Shown here in pieces: positions 1 to 8,277 of a stretch of DNA of 10,324 nt. Numbering within the stretch: position 1 is the stretch's first letter; each line of letters starts with the position of its first letter. Location of the stretch: the NCBI GenBank assembly GCA_004151065.3, contig NWUY0300009049.1:42207-52530 (forward strand). The letters run 5' to 3'. The notes below the pieces were generated by a model. It saw only the letters and a list, made by a program, of their open reading frames with translations. It made no database searches and was not told where the DNA came from. Source of the stretch: Larix sibirica. Taxonomy: Eukaryota; Streptophyta; Pinopsida; Pinales; Pinaceae. The position numbers and the translations under genes are program-made.

Positions 1-104
1 TAATCCTTTTTATATATAAAATAAAACAATAAAAGATGTGGAATTATTATGTTTTATAATTATTGGTGTATATAGTTTCTAATAATTATACATTTTCTGG
101 AGCA

Positions 105-156
105 ATGGTTAAATTATTTTTAAAGATAGATGATGTATGGTTAAATTATTTTTAAA
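105..156. repeat. 20-bp direct repeat, 32-bp period
   Basis: Positions 105-124 and 137-156 are identical (ATGGTTAAATT followed by an AT-rich tail). This looks like a local slippage or duplication product in AT-rich DNA. No function is apparent. Confidence 0.7.
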
Positions 157-368
157 TACATAAGATGCATTTTTGAAGTAATCATTTGTGGATTTAAATA
201 AAATATAGATTTATTACTATATGGAAAATTTTGTGAAGAAATTCAAGGGATGTTTTTTAATATTTATGGATGATATTTTTAATGTAATAATCACTTAAAA
301 AGGAGTTTCATTTAGTTATCAAATACAAGAAGAGTGACATTAACTGATATGCATGTTTCGAAGACTAT

Positions 369-452
369 CACCACCAAAAATTATATTTTTGGGGCACTCT
401 TGTATTATGTGAGGACTTTAAGATATATTTTAGCATTTGTGTTAAAACTCGT
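369..452 (+). repeat. Degenerate copy of the pol-spacer repeat
   Basis: This segment shares the CACCAAAAATTATA / TTGGGGCACTCTTGT start of the sequence at about 1155-1187. It then jumps to GTGAGGACTTTAAG / ATATTTTAGCATTTGT, matching the second half of the units at 1187-1301 and 1302-1403. The middle of the unit (the GATGAAACCTATAAAG part) is missing, so it is an internally deleted relative. It suggests that retroelement debris extends left of the duplicated block. Confidence 0.6.
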
Positions 453-869
453 GAAAAAAAAAATCTAATATGCTCCAACTTTATCAATATCAAAACCCTT
501 AAGGTAGGGCAATGTCTTACAAATGATCATTTTATGGAAGGAATACAGTCTTCTTCACTTGCTTTTTCGAGGGGGCAACCTCCTCTGAGTTGAGCTCTAA
601 ATACAATATACTCCACATATGATTCATTTGTTTTCCAAAGAAAAAAGAGCATGTTACCTTTTGAATTAAAGTTAACACATTTTACATGACCTAAAGTGGC
701 CTAAAAAAAGTATTATGGTCTCGGGCTATACCCGTATTCGGGACCTCATGGTAGTTCAAAATCTTTAAATAAATGTTCAAACATATAGAAAATATCATTC
801 AATATAAAGCATGCAAAACGTCCTTTTGAGCTATAGTCCATAAATATTCCAAGATTCTTGCTATAGTTC

Positions 870-935
870 ATATTTTTATTTAAAGATGACACATGATTCA
901 TAAGGAGGAATCCATATCTTTATTTAAAGATGACA
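870..935. repeat. Short imperfect direct repeat, 44-bp period
   Basis: Positions 870-891 and 914-935 are 22-bp near-copies (ATATTTTTATTTAAAGATG against ATATCTTTATTTAAAGATG). A second small repeat, CTATAGTCCATA at 831 and CTATAGTTCATA at 861, sits beside it. The same pair recurs in the right copy at 3159-3180 and 3203-3224. The left edge of the large duplication falls at base 2 of the CTATAGT motif. Confidence 0.65.
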
Positions 936-1186
936 AGACAACTCTAAGCATACAAACTACTTAGTTGACCTTCTTTAATGAGGCTACATTACATTTGTTA
1001 ACTAATAACTACCATAGTGGGCCTTATTAAACAATAACATAGTGATCCTAGTCTACCTTACATTGAATGACCTCCACTATTATTATTCTAATGGACCCTT
1101 CGATCCCCAAATACACCCCTACGAAGGATCATAACACATGCTCTCATGATGATCAACACCAAAAATTATAGTTTTGGGGCACTCTT

Positions 1187-1517
1187 GTGTTCATAGAGCC
1201 TCTCCTTGATGAAACCTATAAAGAGAAATACATTGAAGGTGAGGACTTTGGAGTTATTTTAGCATTCATAAGTTCAAACTCATGAAGAAGGAGGAACTAT
1301 TGTGTTCTTGAAGCCTCACCCCCATGAAACCTATAAAGATAAATACATTGAAGGTGAGGACGTTAAGGATATATTTTAGCATTTGTAAGTTCAAACTCAT
1401 GAATATGGGTTAATTTACAAGTTGGGGAAGTTGTGTGCATATAAAGGAGAAATAATACAAGTTATTAGAGAGGCTCATACCTCCAAAGTTGCAGGTCATT
1501 TTGGTGTTGGAAAAACA
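1187..1517 (+). pseudogene. Ty3/gypsy-type pol relic: duplicated spacer plus integrase H2C2 segment
   Basis: From 1410 to 1517 the plus strand reads LIYKLGKLC, then a lysine/glycine-rich link, then REAHTSKVAGHFGVGKT. This resembles the N-terminal H2C2 zinc-binding region of Ty3/gypsy integrases: the two histidines are seven residues apart and the GHFG..KT motif is present. The frame runs upstream without interruption to 1302 but carries two stops near 1378-1388. The spacer in front of it is present twice, at 1187-1301 and 1302-1403; each unit encodes ETYK.KYIEGED. The 115-bp spacing is not a multiple of three, so the first unit is out of frame. Similarity ends abruptly after the KT codons at 1517, before the expected Cys-x2-Cys pair. 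It is a broken, non-functional fragment. Confidence 0.75.
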
Positions 1518-2551
1518 ATAGGTGGAGACCAAAGCGACCAACATGGTAGAGGAAACAACCGACTCTTTTGAAGCACATAGATATTCGAAATCCAAGCTCT
1601 AGTTGTTGAGTTTTCTCTAGTTGTGACGGGATTATTGAGAAGTCCCACCCTCCCTCTCTCATGTTGAGGCATGACATTAACTCCCCCCACTATACTACAT
1701 CTCAACTAAGGGGATTCCAACTAGGCACATGTTGACATAGAACTGACCAAATTCCTATCAATGTTGGTGACAATTAGTTGAACCAACCACTTGAGCTAGA
1801 AAATGTAGACTTTTGTTTGAAGCCCTTGTGCTTTTGTTTTGACTTCTTTCCTATCAACCAGGGGTCTACAACTAATGGAGGTTATGTAGATTCTAGATAC
1901 TTAGTTTTGGCATAACTAGATGGAGACACTATTTCTCTTTTTGTCTCTGAATTGTTTGATTCATGATGCCTCTTTATCTCACGTGATGGTATTTCAATCA
2001 TGACTATTGCCAAAGAAGAGGTAGACATGGAGCCCATATTCACATCACAACCCTTGGGTTGGGCAACTTTGATATTGATTTTAAGGGCTTAATCTTGCTA
2101 CATGTTTTTTTGGAGCCATTGTTGAAGGCTTCTCCTTTGATGGTTTCCATCTTCTAGGTTTAGTGCTTTAAATTTTTTTCCCTAAAAGGATGGGTGTTGT
2201 CACATAAGAATCTTGCAAATGCCTATTTGTTGACAAGTTCGATAACAAAAATAACGTTCCCATAATCTACGAATTGGGACTATCAAGAAGCACCACACAA
2301 TACCATGATATGATCAAATAGATATTCATTTTGGTCAACCTTTATATATATTAAGATCAATATGAAGATACCATTTTTAGGCAAACAAAAGTCAAATTTG
2401 AATTTTTTATTGAAAATATTATTGATCTTTCTCAATATTTCACTATGTTATGAGTAGAAATAAGAGAGAGGAGATTTTAAAGTCGTAAAAACTATTTTAA
2501 GATGTGAAACACAATATATCTATCTATTTCTTATGTTAGGTAATACTCAAC
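1518..2551. other. Unrecognised repeat-like DNA between gypsy relic and tRNA-like element
   Basis: No gene is recognised. On the minus strand, 1690-1681 is a purine run (GTGGGGGGAG) followed by TTAATGTCATGCCTC. That order resembles a polypurine tract next to the TG start of an LTR, but no matching second LTR is visible. The other small frames on both strands are short and lack recognisable motifs. The same sequence recurs at 3807-4840. Confidence 0.45.
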
Positions 2552-2747
2552 CCCAAGGGTTAACTCAAGCGATCATACGCCGAATGTGAGATCTATCCCC
2601 CCAAAATTGGGGAGGTCACGAGTTCGAATCTCTTGATCCCCTTGGGTTTAGGCTCCCTAATAAGGGCCAACAATTTACCTCAATTACCATCCATGAGTCA
2701 TGGAGAAGTACTCAACGGGTTTTCTGTGAGATTATTCCTAAAAAAAA
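2552..2747 (+). mobile_element. tRNA-like, probably SINE-derived element (left copy)
   Basis: A candidate pol III A box, TAACTCAAGCG, lies at 2561-2571, and a good B box, GTTCGAATC, at 2622-2630. An 8-bp stem CCCAAGGG (2552-2559) / CCCTTGGG (2639-2646) closes the region like an acceptor stem. An internal CCCCAA/TTGGGG hairpin sits at 2599-2612. The 60-bp spacing between boxes is longer than in a simple tRNA and would suit a long-variable-arm tRNA ancestor. An unrelated 3' part follows, ending in eight A's at 2740-2747. The 8-bp word TACTCAAC occurs at 2544-2551 and 2709-2716, which would give an alternative, shorter element end. No functional tRNA is claimed. Confidence 0.55.
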
Positions 2748-3118
2748 TGGTGTAGTAATCACTATTTAGTATTCACACACATGCACCTCCACAAAATATT
2801 CCACGTAGGTAGATTAAGAGGTTGAATAAGAAAATTATACAATCTCACTTAAATCAAGATTGATTAAACTACAAAAATTATAATTCTAGCAAAAAACTAG
2901 TGTTAGTCTAAACTGCTCCAATTTCAAATCCCCCCTTAAATATATGTTTTGTTTTACAGTAAAGGGTAAGAAATTTTAAATAAAAAGGTTGTGGAAGACC
3001 AAACAACCAGTAAGATACATATAAATCAAATTTATTCAAAATTGTTTTTATTAGTTGAACATTCAAGCAAAATTCTTCAACAACATATTTCTATAATGTC
3101 AGATAACAATTCCCCTAA

Positions 3119-3120
3119 NN
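3119..3120. other. Two-base assembly gap (NN)
   Basis: These are the only ambiguous bases in the window. They lie exactly between the two copies of the 2287-bp block. A placeholder gap of this sort marks a contig join, not two unread bases in a continuous read. Confidence 0.98.
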
Positions 3121-3475
3121 TATAGTCCATAAATATTCCAAGATTCTTGCTATAGTTCATATTTTTATTTAAAGATGACACATGATTCATAAGGAGGAAT
3201 CCATATCTTTATTTAAAGATGACAAGACAACTCTAAGCATACAAACTACTTAGTTGACCTTCTTTAATGAGGCTACATTACATTTGTTAACTAATAACTA
3301 CCATAGTGGGCCTTATTAAACAATAACATAGTGATCCTAGTCTACCTTACATTGAATGACCTCCACTATTATTATTCTAATGGACCCTTCGATCCCCAAA
3401 TACACCCCTACGAAGGATCATAACACATGCTCTCATGATGATCAACACCAAAAATTATAGTTTTGGGGCACTCTT

Positions 3476-3806
3476 GTGTTCATAGAGCCTCTCCTTGATG
3501 AAACCTATAAAGAGAAATACATTGAAGGTGAGGACTTTGGAGTTATTTTAGCATTCATAAGTTCAAACTCATGAAGAAGGAGGAACTATTGTGTTCTTGA
3601 AGCCTCACCCCCATGAAACCTATAAAGATAAATACATTGAAGGTGAGGACGTTAAGGATATATTTTAGCATTTGTAAGTTCAAACTCATGAATATGGGTT
3701 AATTTACAAGTTGGGGAAGTTGTGTGCATATAAAGGAGAAATAATACAAGTTATTAGAGAGGCTCATACCTCCAAAGTTGCAGGTCATTTTGGTGTTGGA
3801 AAAACA
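3476..3806 (+). pseudogene. Ty3/gypsy-type pol relic, right copy
   Basis: This is the same as 1187-1517: spacer units at 3476-3590 and 3591-3692, and the integrase H2C2-like segment at 3699-3806. I saw no base difference from the left copy. If the block is an assembly overlap, this is the same physical locus counted twice. Confidence 0.75.
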
Positions 3807-4840
3807 ATAGGTGGAGACCAAAGCGACCAACATGGTAGAGGAAACAACCGACTCTTTTGAAGCACATAGATATTCGAAATCCAAGCTCTAGTTGTTGAGT
3901 TTTCTCTAGTTGTGACGGGATTATTGAGAAGTCCCACCCTCCCTCTCTCATGTTGAGGCATGACATTAACTCCCCCCACTATACTACATCTCAACTAAGG
4001 GGATTCCAACTAGGCACATGTTGACATAGAACTGACCAAATTCCTATCAATGTTGGTGACAATTAGTTGAACCAACCACTTGAGCTAGAAAATGTAGACT
4101 TTTGTTTGAAGCCCTTGTGCTTTTGTTTTGACTTCTTTCCTATCAACCAGGGGTCTACAACTAATGGAGGTTATGTAGATTCTAGATACTTAGTTTTGGC
4201 ATAACTAGATGGAGACACTATTTCTCTTTTTGTCTCTGAATTGTTTGATTCATGATGCCTCTTTATCTCACGTGATGGTATTTCAATCATGACTATTGCC
4301 AAAGAAGAGGTAGACATGGAGCCCATATTCACATCACAACCCTTGGGTTGGGCAACTTTGATATTGATTTTAAGGGCTTAATCTTGCTACATGTTTTTTT
4401 GGAGCCATTGTTGAAGGCTTCTCCTTTGATGGTTTCCATCTTCTAGGTTTAGTGCTTTAAATTTTTTTCCCTAAAAGGATGGGTGTTGTCACATAAGAAT
4501 CTTGCAAATGCCTATTTGTTGACAAGTTCGATAACAAAAATAACGTTCCCATAATCTACGAATTGGGACTATCAAGAAGCACCACACAATACCATGATAT
4601 GATCAAATAGATATTCATTTTGGTCAACCTTTATATATATTAAGATCAATATGAAGATACCATTTTTAGGCAAACAAAAGTCAAATTTGAATTTTTTATT
4701 GAAAATATTATTGATCTTTCTCAATATTTCACTATGTTATGAGTAGAAATAAGAGAGAGGAGATTTTAAAGTCGTAAAAACTATTTTAAGATGTGAAACA
4801 CAATATATCTATCTATTTCTTATGTTAGGTAATACTCAAC

Positions 4841-5036
4841 CCCAAGGGTTAACTCAAGCGATCATACGCCGAATGTGAGATCTATCCCCCCAAAATTGGG
4901 GAGGTCACGAGTTCGAATCTCTTGATCCCCTTGGGTTTAGGCTCCCTAATAAGGGCCAACAATTTACCTCAATTACCATCCATGAGTCATGGAGAAGTAC
5001 TCAACGGGTTTTCTGTGAGATTATTCCTAAAAAAAA
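4841..5036 (+). mobile_element. tRNA-like, probably SINE-derived element (right copy)
   Basis: This is identical to 2552-2747 as far as I can see, with the A box at 4850-4860, the B box at 4911-4919 and the A8 run at 5029-5036. It is probably the same genomic element as the left copy. Confidence 0.55.
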
Positions 5037-5258
5037 TGGTGTAGTAATCACTATTTAGTATTCACACACATGCACCTCCACAAAATATTCCACGTAGGTA
5101 GATTAAGAGGTTGAATAAGAAAATTATACAATCTCACTTAAATCAAGATTGATTAAACTACAAAAATTATAATTCTAGCAAAAAACTAGTGTTAGTCTAA
5201 ACTGCTCCAATTTCAAATCCCCCCTTAAATATATGTTTTGTTTTACAGTAAAGGGTAA

Positions 5259-5801
5259 GAAATTTTAAATAAAAAGGTTGTGGAAGACCAAACAACCAGT
5301 AAGATACATATAAATCAAATTTATTCAAAATTGTTTTTATTAGCTGAACATTCAAGCAAAATTCTTCAACAACATATTTCTATAATGTCAGATAACAATT
5401 CCCCTAAAAAGCTTAAACTTGCCTTATATATTGGCCAAACAAAAAAATATGAATTAACTGAAATGGTGTCCACTATGGGCTTCCTCCATATATTGGTCAT
5501 CTTGATAAGGTCCTTAGACAAGTTGAGTGTGAGGTTGTTCTATGACAACCATGGTTTTTTGCTAGACCATTTTCTCCTCAATGTTCCTAGAACTAATATA
5601 AATCAATGGCTAACCTATGGTAGACTGAGAGCCGTGAGCCAATCCCAAAATTATGTTGTAATGCATTTCGATATCACTGGCTATCTTGTCATTTTTCTTT
5701 CCTCGTTCCTTAAGATTGTTCTTCATTTACTCTTGTTTTACCTCCCGTTTCTCCATATGAATATTGAGGCATTAAATTGCTTGCCTCATTCCTTCTTGTA
5801 G
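5259..5801 (+). other. Longest open frame in the window; product not recognised
   Basis: The frame is open from 5259, after a TAA at 5256-5258, to a TAG ending at 5801. It gives about 180 codons with a first ATG only at 5385. The first 60 codons are hydrophilic; the last 60 are rich in Leu, Ile and Phe because the DNA is T-rich. No family motif is recognised. From about 5475 a different frame (+1) reads GLPPYIGHLDKVLRQVE and stays open for roughly 40 codons, so any ancient coding sequence would have to be frameshifted. The left block carries only the beginning (2970-3118). Chance or a decayed transposon gene are both more likely than a working gene. Confidence 0.2.
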
Positions 5802-6263
5802 CCCATTGATTTTCCTAAGATCTTTCTTTATTTCTCATGTCCCCTCTCCTCCATCTGGATCCACATTTGGAGAGTTGGTTGTTTGTAAACCAAGTCCAAG
5901 GTAAGAAAACCCAAGACACAAGCTCTTGGTAGAGAAACCTTATAGTGGAAGCATGAATACATCTACATGAAAACTTGAAAGATAAAGAGGGTGAATTCCC
6001 TCACTACTAGTTGGAAATTTTTTTGCATTATCCCATGCTAAGCTGAACATAAGATCCCTAAGTTGAAAACATTGTAATGTCAAACATCCAAGCGACTTAG
6101 TGCTAGTAATATTACCTTTTTCAAACACAACATGATGTAGGGGAGCCCTCTGCAAAGACCATATATTGCCAAATCAAACCGTAAACCATTCCACTCTATC
6201 GCGACTATTATTGATCAAAATTAGGCACATAAGAAATATCCCACATGTGTTGTTGGGAACACA
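5802..6263. other. No recognisable gene
   Basis: This is AT-rich sequence. A minus-strand frame at 6155-5940 is open for about 70 codons (it contains KSLGCLTLQCFQLRDLMFSL) but has no motif I recognise and no supporting context. It may be mobile-element debris. No RNA gene or clear repeat border is seen. Confidence 0.45.
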
Positions 6264-6398
6264 TATAGGGGCCATAAAGGAGAACTTGCTGAAAGTTGGA
6301 GATGAGAGTGGGAGGGAGCCTAAGGCACGATGGAGTGTAAAGGCTCCTTCCCACTCCCATCTCCATCTCCCAACAAGTGCCCCTTTATGACCCCTATA
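6264..6398. repeat. Fold-back element: 58-bp inverted arms, 19-nt loop
   Basis: The left arm 6264-6321 and right arm 6341-6398 are reverse complements at 49 of 58 positions by my count, with no indels, around the loop 6322-6340. The ends read TATAGGGG and CCCCTATA. Most mismatches are transitions, as expected for an ageing inverted repeat. This could be a miniature inverted-repeat transposable element. A TA target duplication would fit but cannot be told apart from the arms, because TA is itself palindromic. Transcription of either strand would give a long hairpin RNA. Small frames seen across it on both strands are by-products of the repeat. Confidence 0.8.
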
Positions 6399-6414
6399 CA
6401 AGTGTAAAGGCTCC
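6334..6414. repeat. 14-bp direct repeat overlapping the fold-back element
   Basis: AGTGTAAAGGCTCC occurs at 6334-6347, at the loop and inner right arm, and again at 6401-6414, three bases outside the right arm. The period is 67 bp. The inner copy spans the loop-arm border. This suggests that the right half arose by, or was followed by, a small tandem duplication. Confidence 0.75.
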
Positions 6415-6497
6415 CACATGGCTTAATGTTGATTTGACTTACATACCTTACCCTATTTCAGATTTTCCAAGTGGAGCTTCTCGCATCGATTTCATGA

Positions 6498-6506
6498 GGG
6501 GGGGGG
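6498..6506 (+). repeat. G9 homopolymer in a purine run
   Basis: GA followed by nine G's and ATTAAATT. It could be a retroelement polypurine tract, but no LTR start (TG) follows directly and no LTR pair was found. It may equally be a simple homopolymer, and its exact length is prone to sequencing error. Confidence 0.5.
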
Positions 6507-6527
6507 ATTAAATTAATCATTTCCTTA

Positions 6528-6839
6528 ATGTTGATTAACATCCTAAACCTAGGGGAGACACATCCTTTCGAGGACCGCGGAGTGTTAGTCCCTATTTTTT
6601 ATCAAGACCCCCTTGTCAATACACATTGCCTTATTCGCTTGTTAATCGACAAAGGAGTTATTGAATCACCATATATGGAAGAGTTTAACATCGTCAAGAC
6701 TATTACATCATATTACTACAATGTGATTTTGATCACATCACTTATGAAATTTAGTGTTGAGCTTGGAAGATTTTCATGGCTAGATAGCTGGATGGGCAAG
6801 TGGTACACTTGTTTCCTTCTTGGAGATGTTGTTTCTTGA
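6528..6839 (+). other. 103-codon open frame, product not recognised
   Basis: The frame begins with ATG at 6528 and ends with TGA at 6839. It has no signal peptide, no known motif and no promoter. The predicted protein contains HPFEDRGVLVPIF and LLIDKGVIESPYMEEF. The composition is mixed and not obviously low-complexity, so a decayed transposon fragment is possible. I do not call a gene. Confidence 0.2.
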
Positions 6840-7997
6840 TAGTTAAGTGGTGACTATGATGGTTGGTTGGGAGGTACAGTGTGATGTGTTCTCATGTCTT
6901 TATGGTGAGCATTGGTGGAGTATTTTGTGCCTAGCAAGTAAAACAAAGCTCATGATATGATGCACTCCCTCTTATTGATGATTAAAAGCATAATTTACTA
7001 AGGTAATAAGAATTAATTAACACTCAAGTATTTATTGGAATGGAAACTCATGAACCTAGGGTCTCCCCAAGTTTCAAAGTGTTAATAAATGTACTTTTTA
7101 AGTGATGGATTATTAGTGTCTCACCTTGGATTTTCTAAGGTTTTATCGTGATTAATAAAAGTCAATGAAGAAATATAACTAATCACACTAATTAACCAAA
7201 GTACCTAAGGTTTGCACTCACAAATAATTTAAAAATCATTTAAAGGGGGGCACTAGGCACAATTGAAGATTATATCAGGAAAATTAAGGTTGAGGATCCT
7301 AAATGGAACTCCCTAGGGGCATGAAGACTTCTCACACATGAGATACCTCATTATGATGAAACTATTGTCTAAAGAGGATTTCAATGAAGATTAGTGGATG
7401 GATAATTTGATTGGGGTCATGACATAGAGTAGCAGCTCCTTTTGTCTTGTTTTCACTTAGATAATTACCACTAAACACTAAGCTCCTGCCATGGAACACC
7501 CTCTCAAAATATTGAAGATGAATTTATTAATTGTTTTTAAGGGGCTCACTTCTTCAAGCATAAAAAAGGTGTTGTAGTGGTCAAAGGAGGGTAAAAAAGT
7601 GGTTGTTTAGTGCCACACGTGTAGAGTAAGTGAAGCATGATGGAGGTTGCACATTCTTCAAGGAGTTAGTTGGGTTCACACATGTGGAAGATTCTCTCTT
7701 GAAGGGTGCACTTCTATTTTTGGTAAATGTTGCTAATTCAAGCACTTATATGTGTAGTCTAAATATTCTACATTTTCAACTTTTTTCGAACATATTTTCT
7801 CTCTCATTTTGTTCTATTCTATGTGGAAATCTTTAAAAAATCTCTAGAAAGATGATTTTATTCTTATTTATTGCATTTCTATCAAAAAGTTACGATAAGT
7901 CTATGGTGAAAAGCAAAATAAAAAAAACTATCAATCTTTACCCATGGATCCAACTTATTTGAACAAGATTTGAAGAACATGAAGTTAACTTTAATCC
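6840..7997. other. AT-rich region without recognisable genes
   Basis: There are only short frames with no motifs. A 68-codon frame at 7630-7836 begins with GTG and is hydrophobic at its end because of T-rich DNA. The text around 7550-7840 has the feel of LTR sequence (a T-rich, promoterless stretch), but no direct-repeat partner or primer-binding site is visible. A CACGTG palindrome at 7616-7621 has no gene nearby to serve. Confidence 0.5.
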
Positions 7998-8012
7998 ATA
8001 TATATATATATA
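7998..8012. repeat. (AT)n microsatellite
   Basis: Fifteen bases of alternating AT flanked by TCC and AATC. It is short but potentially length-variable. Confidence 0.8.
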
Positions 8013-8156
8013 AATCACAAACTTTCTTAATCTTAATAAGATACATAAAATATCTTTCATTATCCTATTCTATTTATAAATAAATGTTTGAATAATTCCA
8101 TATGCATAAAAGTTATAAAATATCTTTCATTATCCTATTTTATTTATAAATAAATG

Positions 8157-8165
8157 TTTGAATAA
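8157..8165. repeat. Left target-site duplication (TTTGAATAA)
   Basis: This nine-base word recurs exactly at 8269-8277 on the other side of the insertion and once, unduplicated, in unit 1 of the 70-bp repeat. Confidence 0.8.
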
Positions 8166-8268
8166 GCGGGGTTATACGGTGGTCCGTTGGTGAGAATAGA
8201 TGGATGCCATTCCATCCACTTGGGTTCAATACATTGAAACATCTTCTCGCTTGGATGACCCACTAATA
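8166..8268 (+). mobile_element. Short tRNA-derived SINE-like insertion (103 bp)
   Basis: The insertion has a candidate A box TGGTCCGTTGG at 8180-8190 and a near-consensus B box GGTTCAATAC at 8223-8232. They start 43 bp apart, the spacing of a standard tRNA. Between them a perfect 6-bp stem, GATGGA (8199-8204) / TCCATC (8211-8216), sits where an anticodon arm would be. The element is flanked by perfect 9-bp duplications of TTTGAATAA, and the uninterrupted target is visible in the neighbouring 70-bp unit. There is no A-tail; it ends in CTAATA. Together this supports a short pol III-type retroposon. A small non-autonomous DNA element is the alternative. Confidence 0.75.
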
Positions 8269-8277
8269 TTTGAATAA
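8269..8277. repeat. Right target-site duplication (TTTGAATAA)
   Basis: An exact copy of 8157-8165, immediately followed by TTCCATAT as in the uninterrupted 70-bp unit. Confidence 0.8.

Larger units (their letters stand above)
1..831. other. AT-rich non-coding region left of the duplicated block
   Basis: No convincing coding sequence is visible in either strand. The stretch is strongly AT-rich. A 20-bp direct repeat beginning ATGGTTAAATT occurs at 105-124 and again at 137-156, a 32-bp period. A worn copy of the retroelement-related spacer described at 1187-1403 lies at about 369-452. Around 716-747 there are short competing CGGG/CCCG palindromes. The right edge at 831/832 has no biological signature; it is simply where the sequence starts to match 3121 onward. 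Confidence 0.6.
832..3118. repeat. Left copy of a 2287-bp near-identical direct duplication
   Basis: Reading the two blocks line by line, 832-3118 matches 3121-5407 at a constant offset of 2289. I saw one substitution (T at 3055, C at 5344) and no indels. The copy ends on the last base before the NN at 3119-3120. The match is broken only by the gap itself. The most economical reading is a contig-end overlap left unmerged in the assembly rather than a genomic tandem duplication. It contains the gypsy relic and the tRNA-like element listed separately. Confidence 0.95.
3121..5407. repeat. Right copy of the 2287-bp near-identical direct duplication
   Basis: This copy begins on the first base after the NN and matches 832-3118. 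The match ends at 5407 only because the left copy runs out of sequence at the gap. Sequence to the right (5408 onward) is a smooth continuation, so this copy is probably the correct context for the right flank, while 1-831 is the correct left flank. Confidence 0.95.

Noticed and set aside
716-747. Nested CGGG/CCCG palindromes
   Set aside because: Stems are only four to five bases with competing pairings, and no adjacent gene or T-run supports a functional hairpin.
1410-1705. Three minus-strand frames of 61-70 codons, repeated at 3699-3994
   Set aside because: They are antisense to the integrase relic and adjoining repeat and recur only because the block is duplicated. They show no motifs and no start context.
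2552-2646. A working tRNA gene
   Set aside because: The box spacing is too long, no proper anticodon arm can be placed, and the outer stem does not sit at the standard distance from the B box.
832-5407. Paired LTRs of a single retrotransposon
   Set aside because: The repeats directly abut across NN with no internal region, do not begin TG or end CA, and contain pol-derived and tRNA-like sequence that LTRs would not carry.
6166-6419. Overlapping frames of 74 and 81 codons on opposite strands
   Set aside because: Both pass through the fold-back element; the proteins are translations of the inverted arms and match nothing.
7616-7621. CACGTG G-box
   Set aside because: No gene start lies within reach; a six-base word is expected by chance at this scale.
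7630-7836. 68-codon plus-strand frame
   Set aside because: It starts at GTG, its hydrophobic end reflects T-rich DNA, and it shows no motif or regulatory context.
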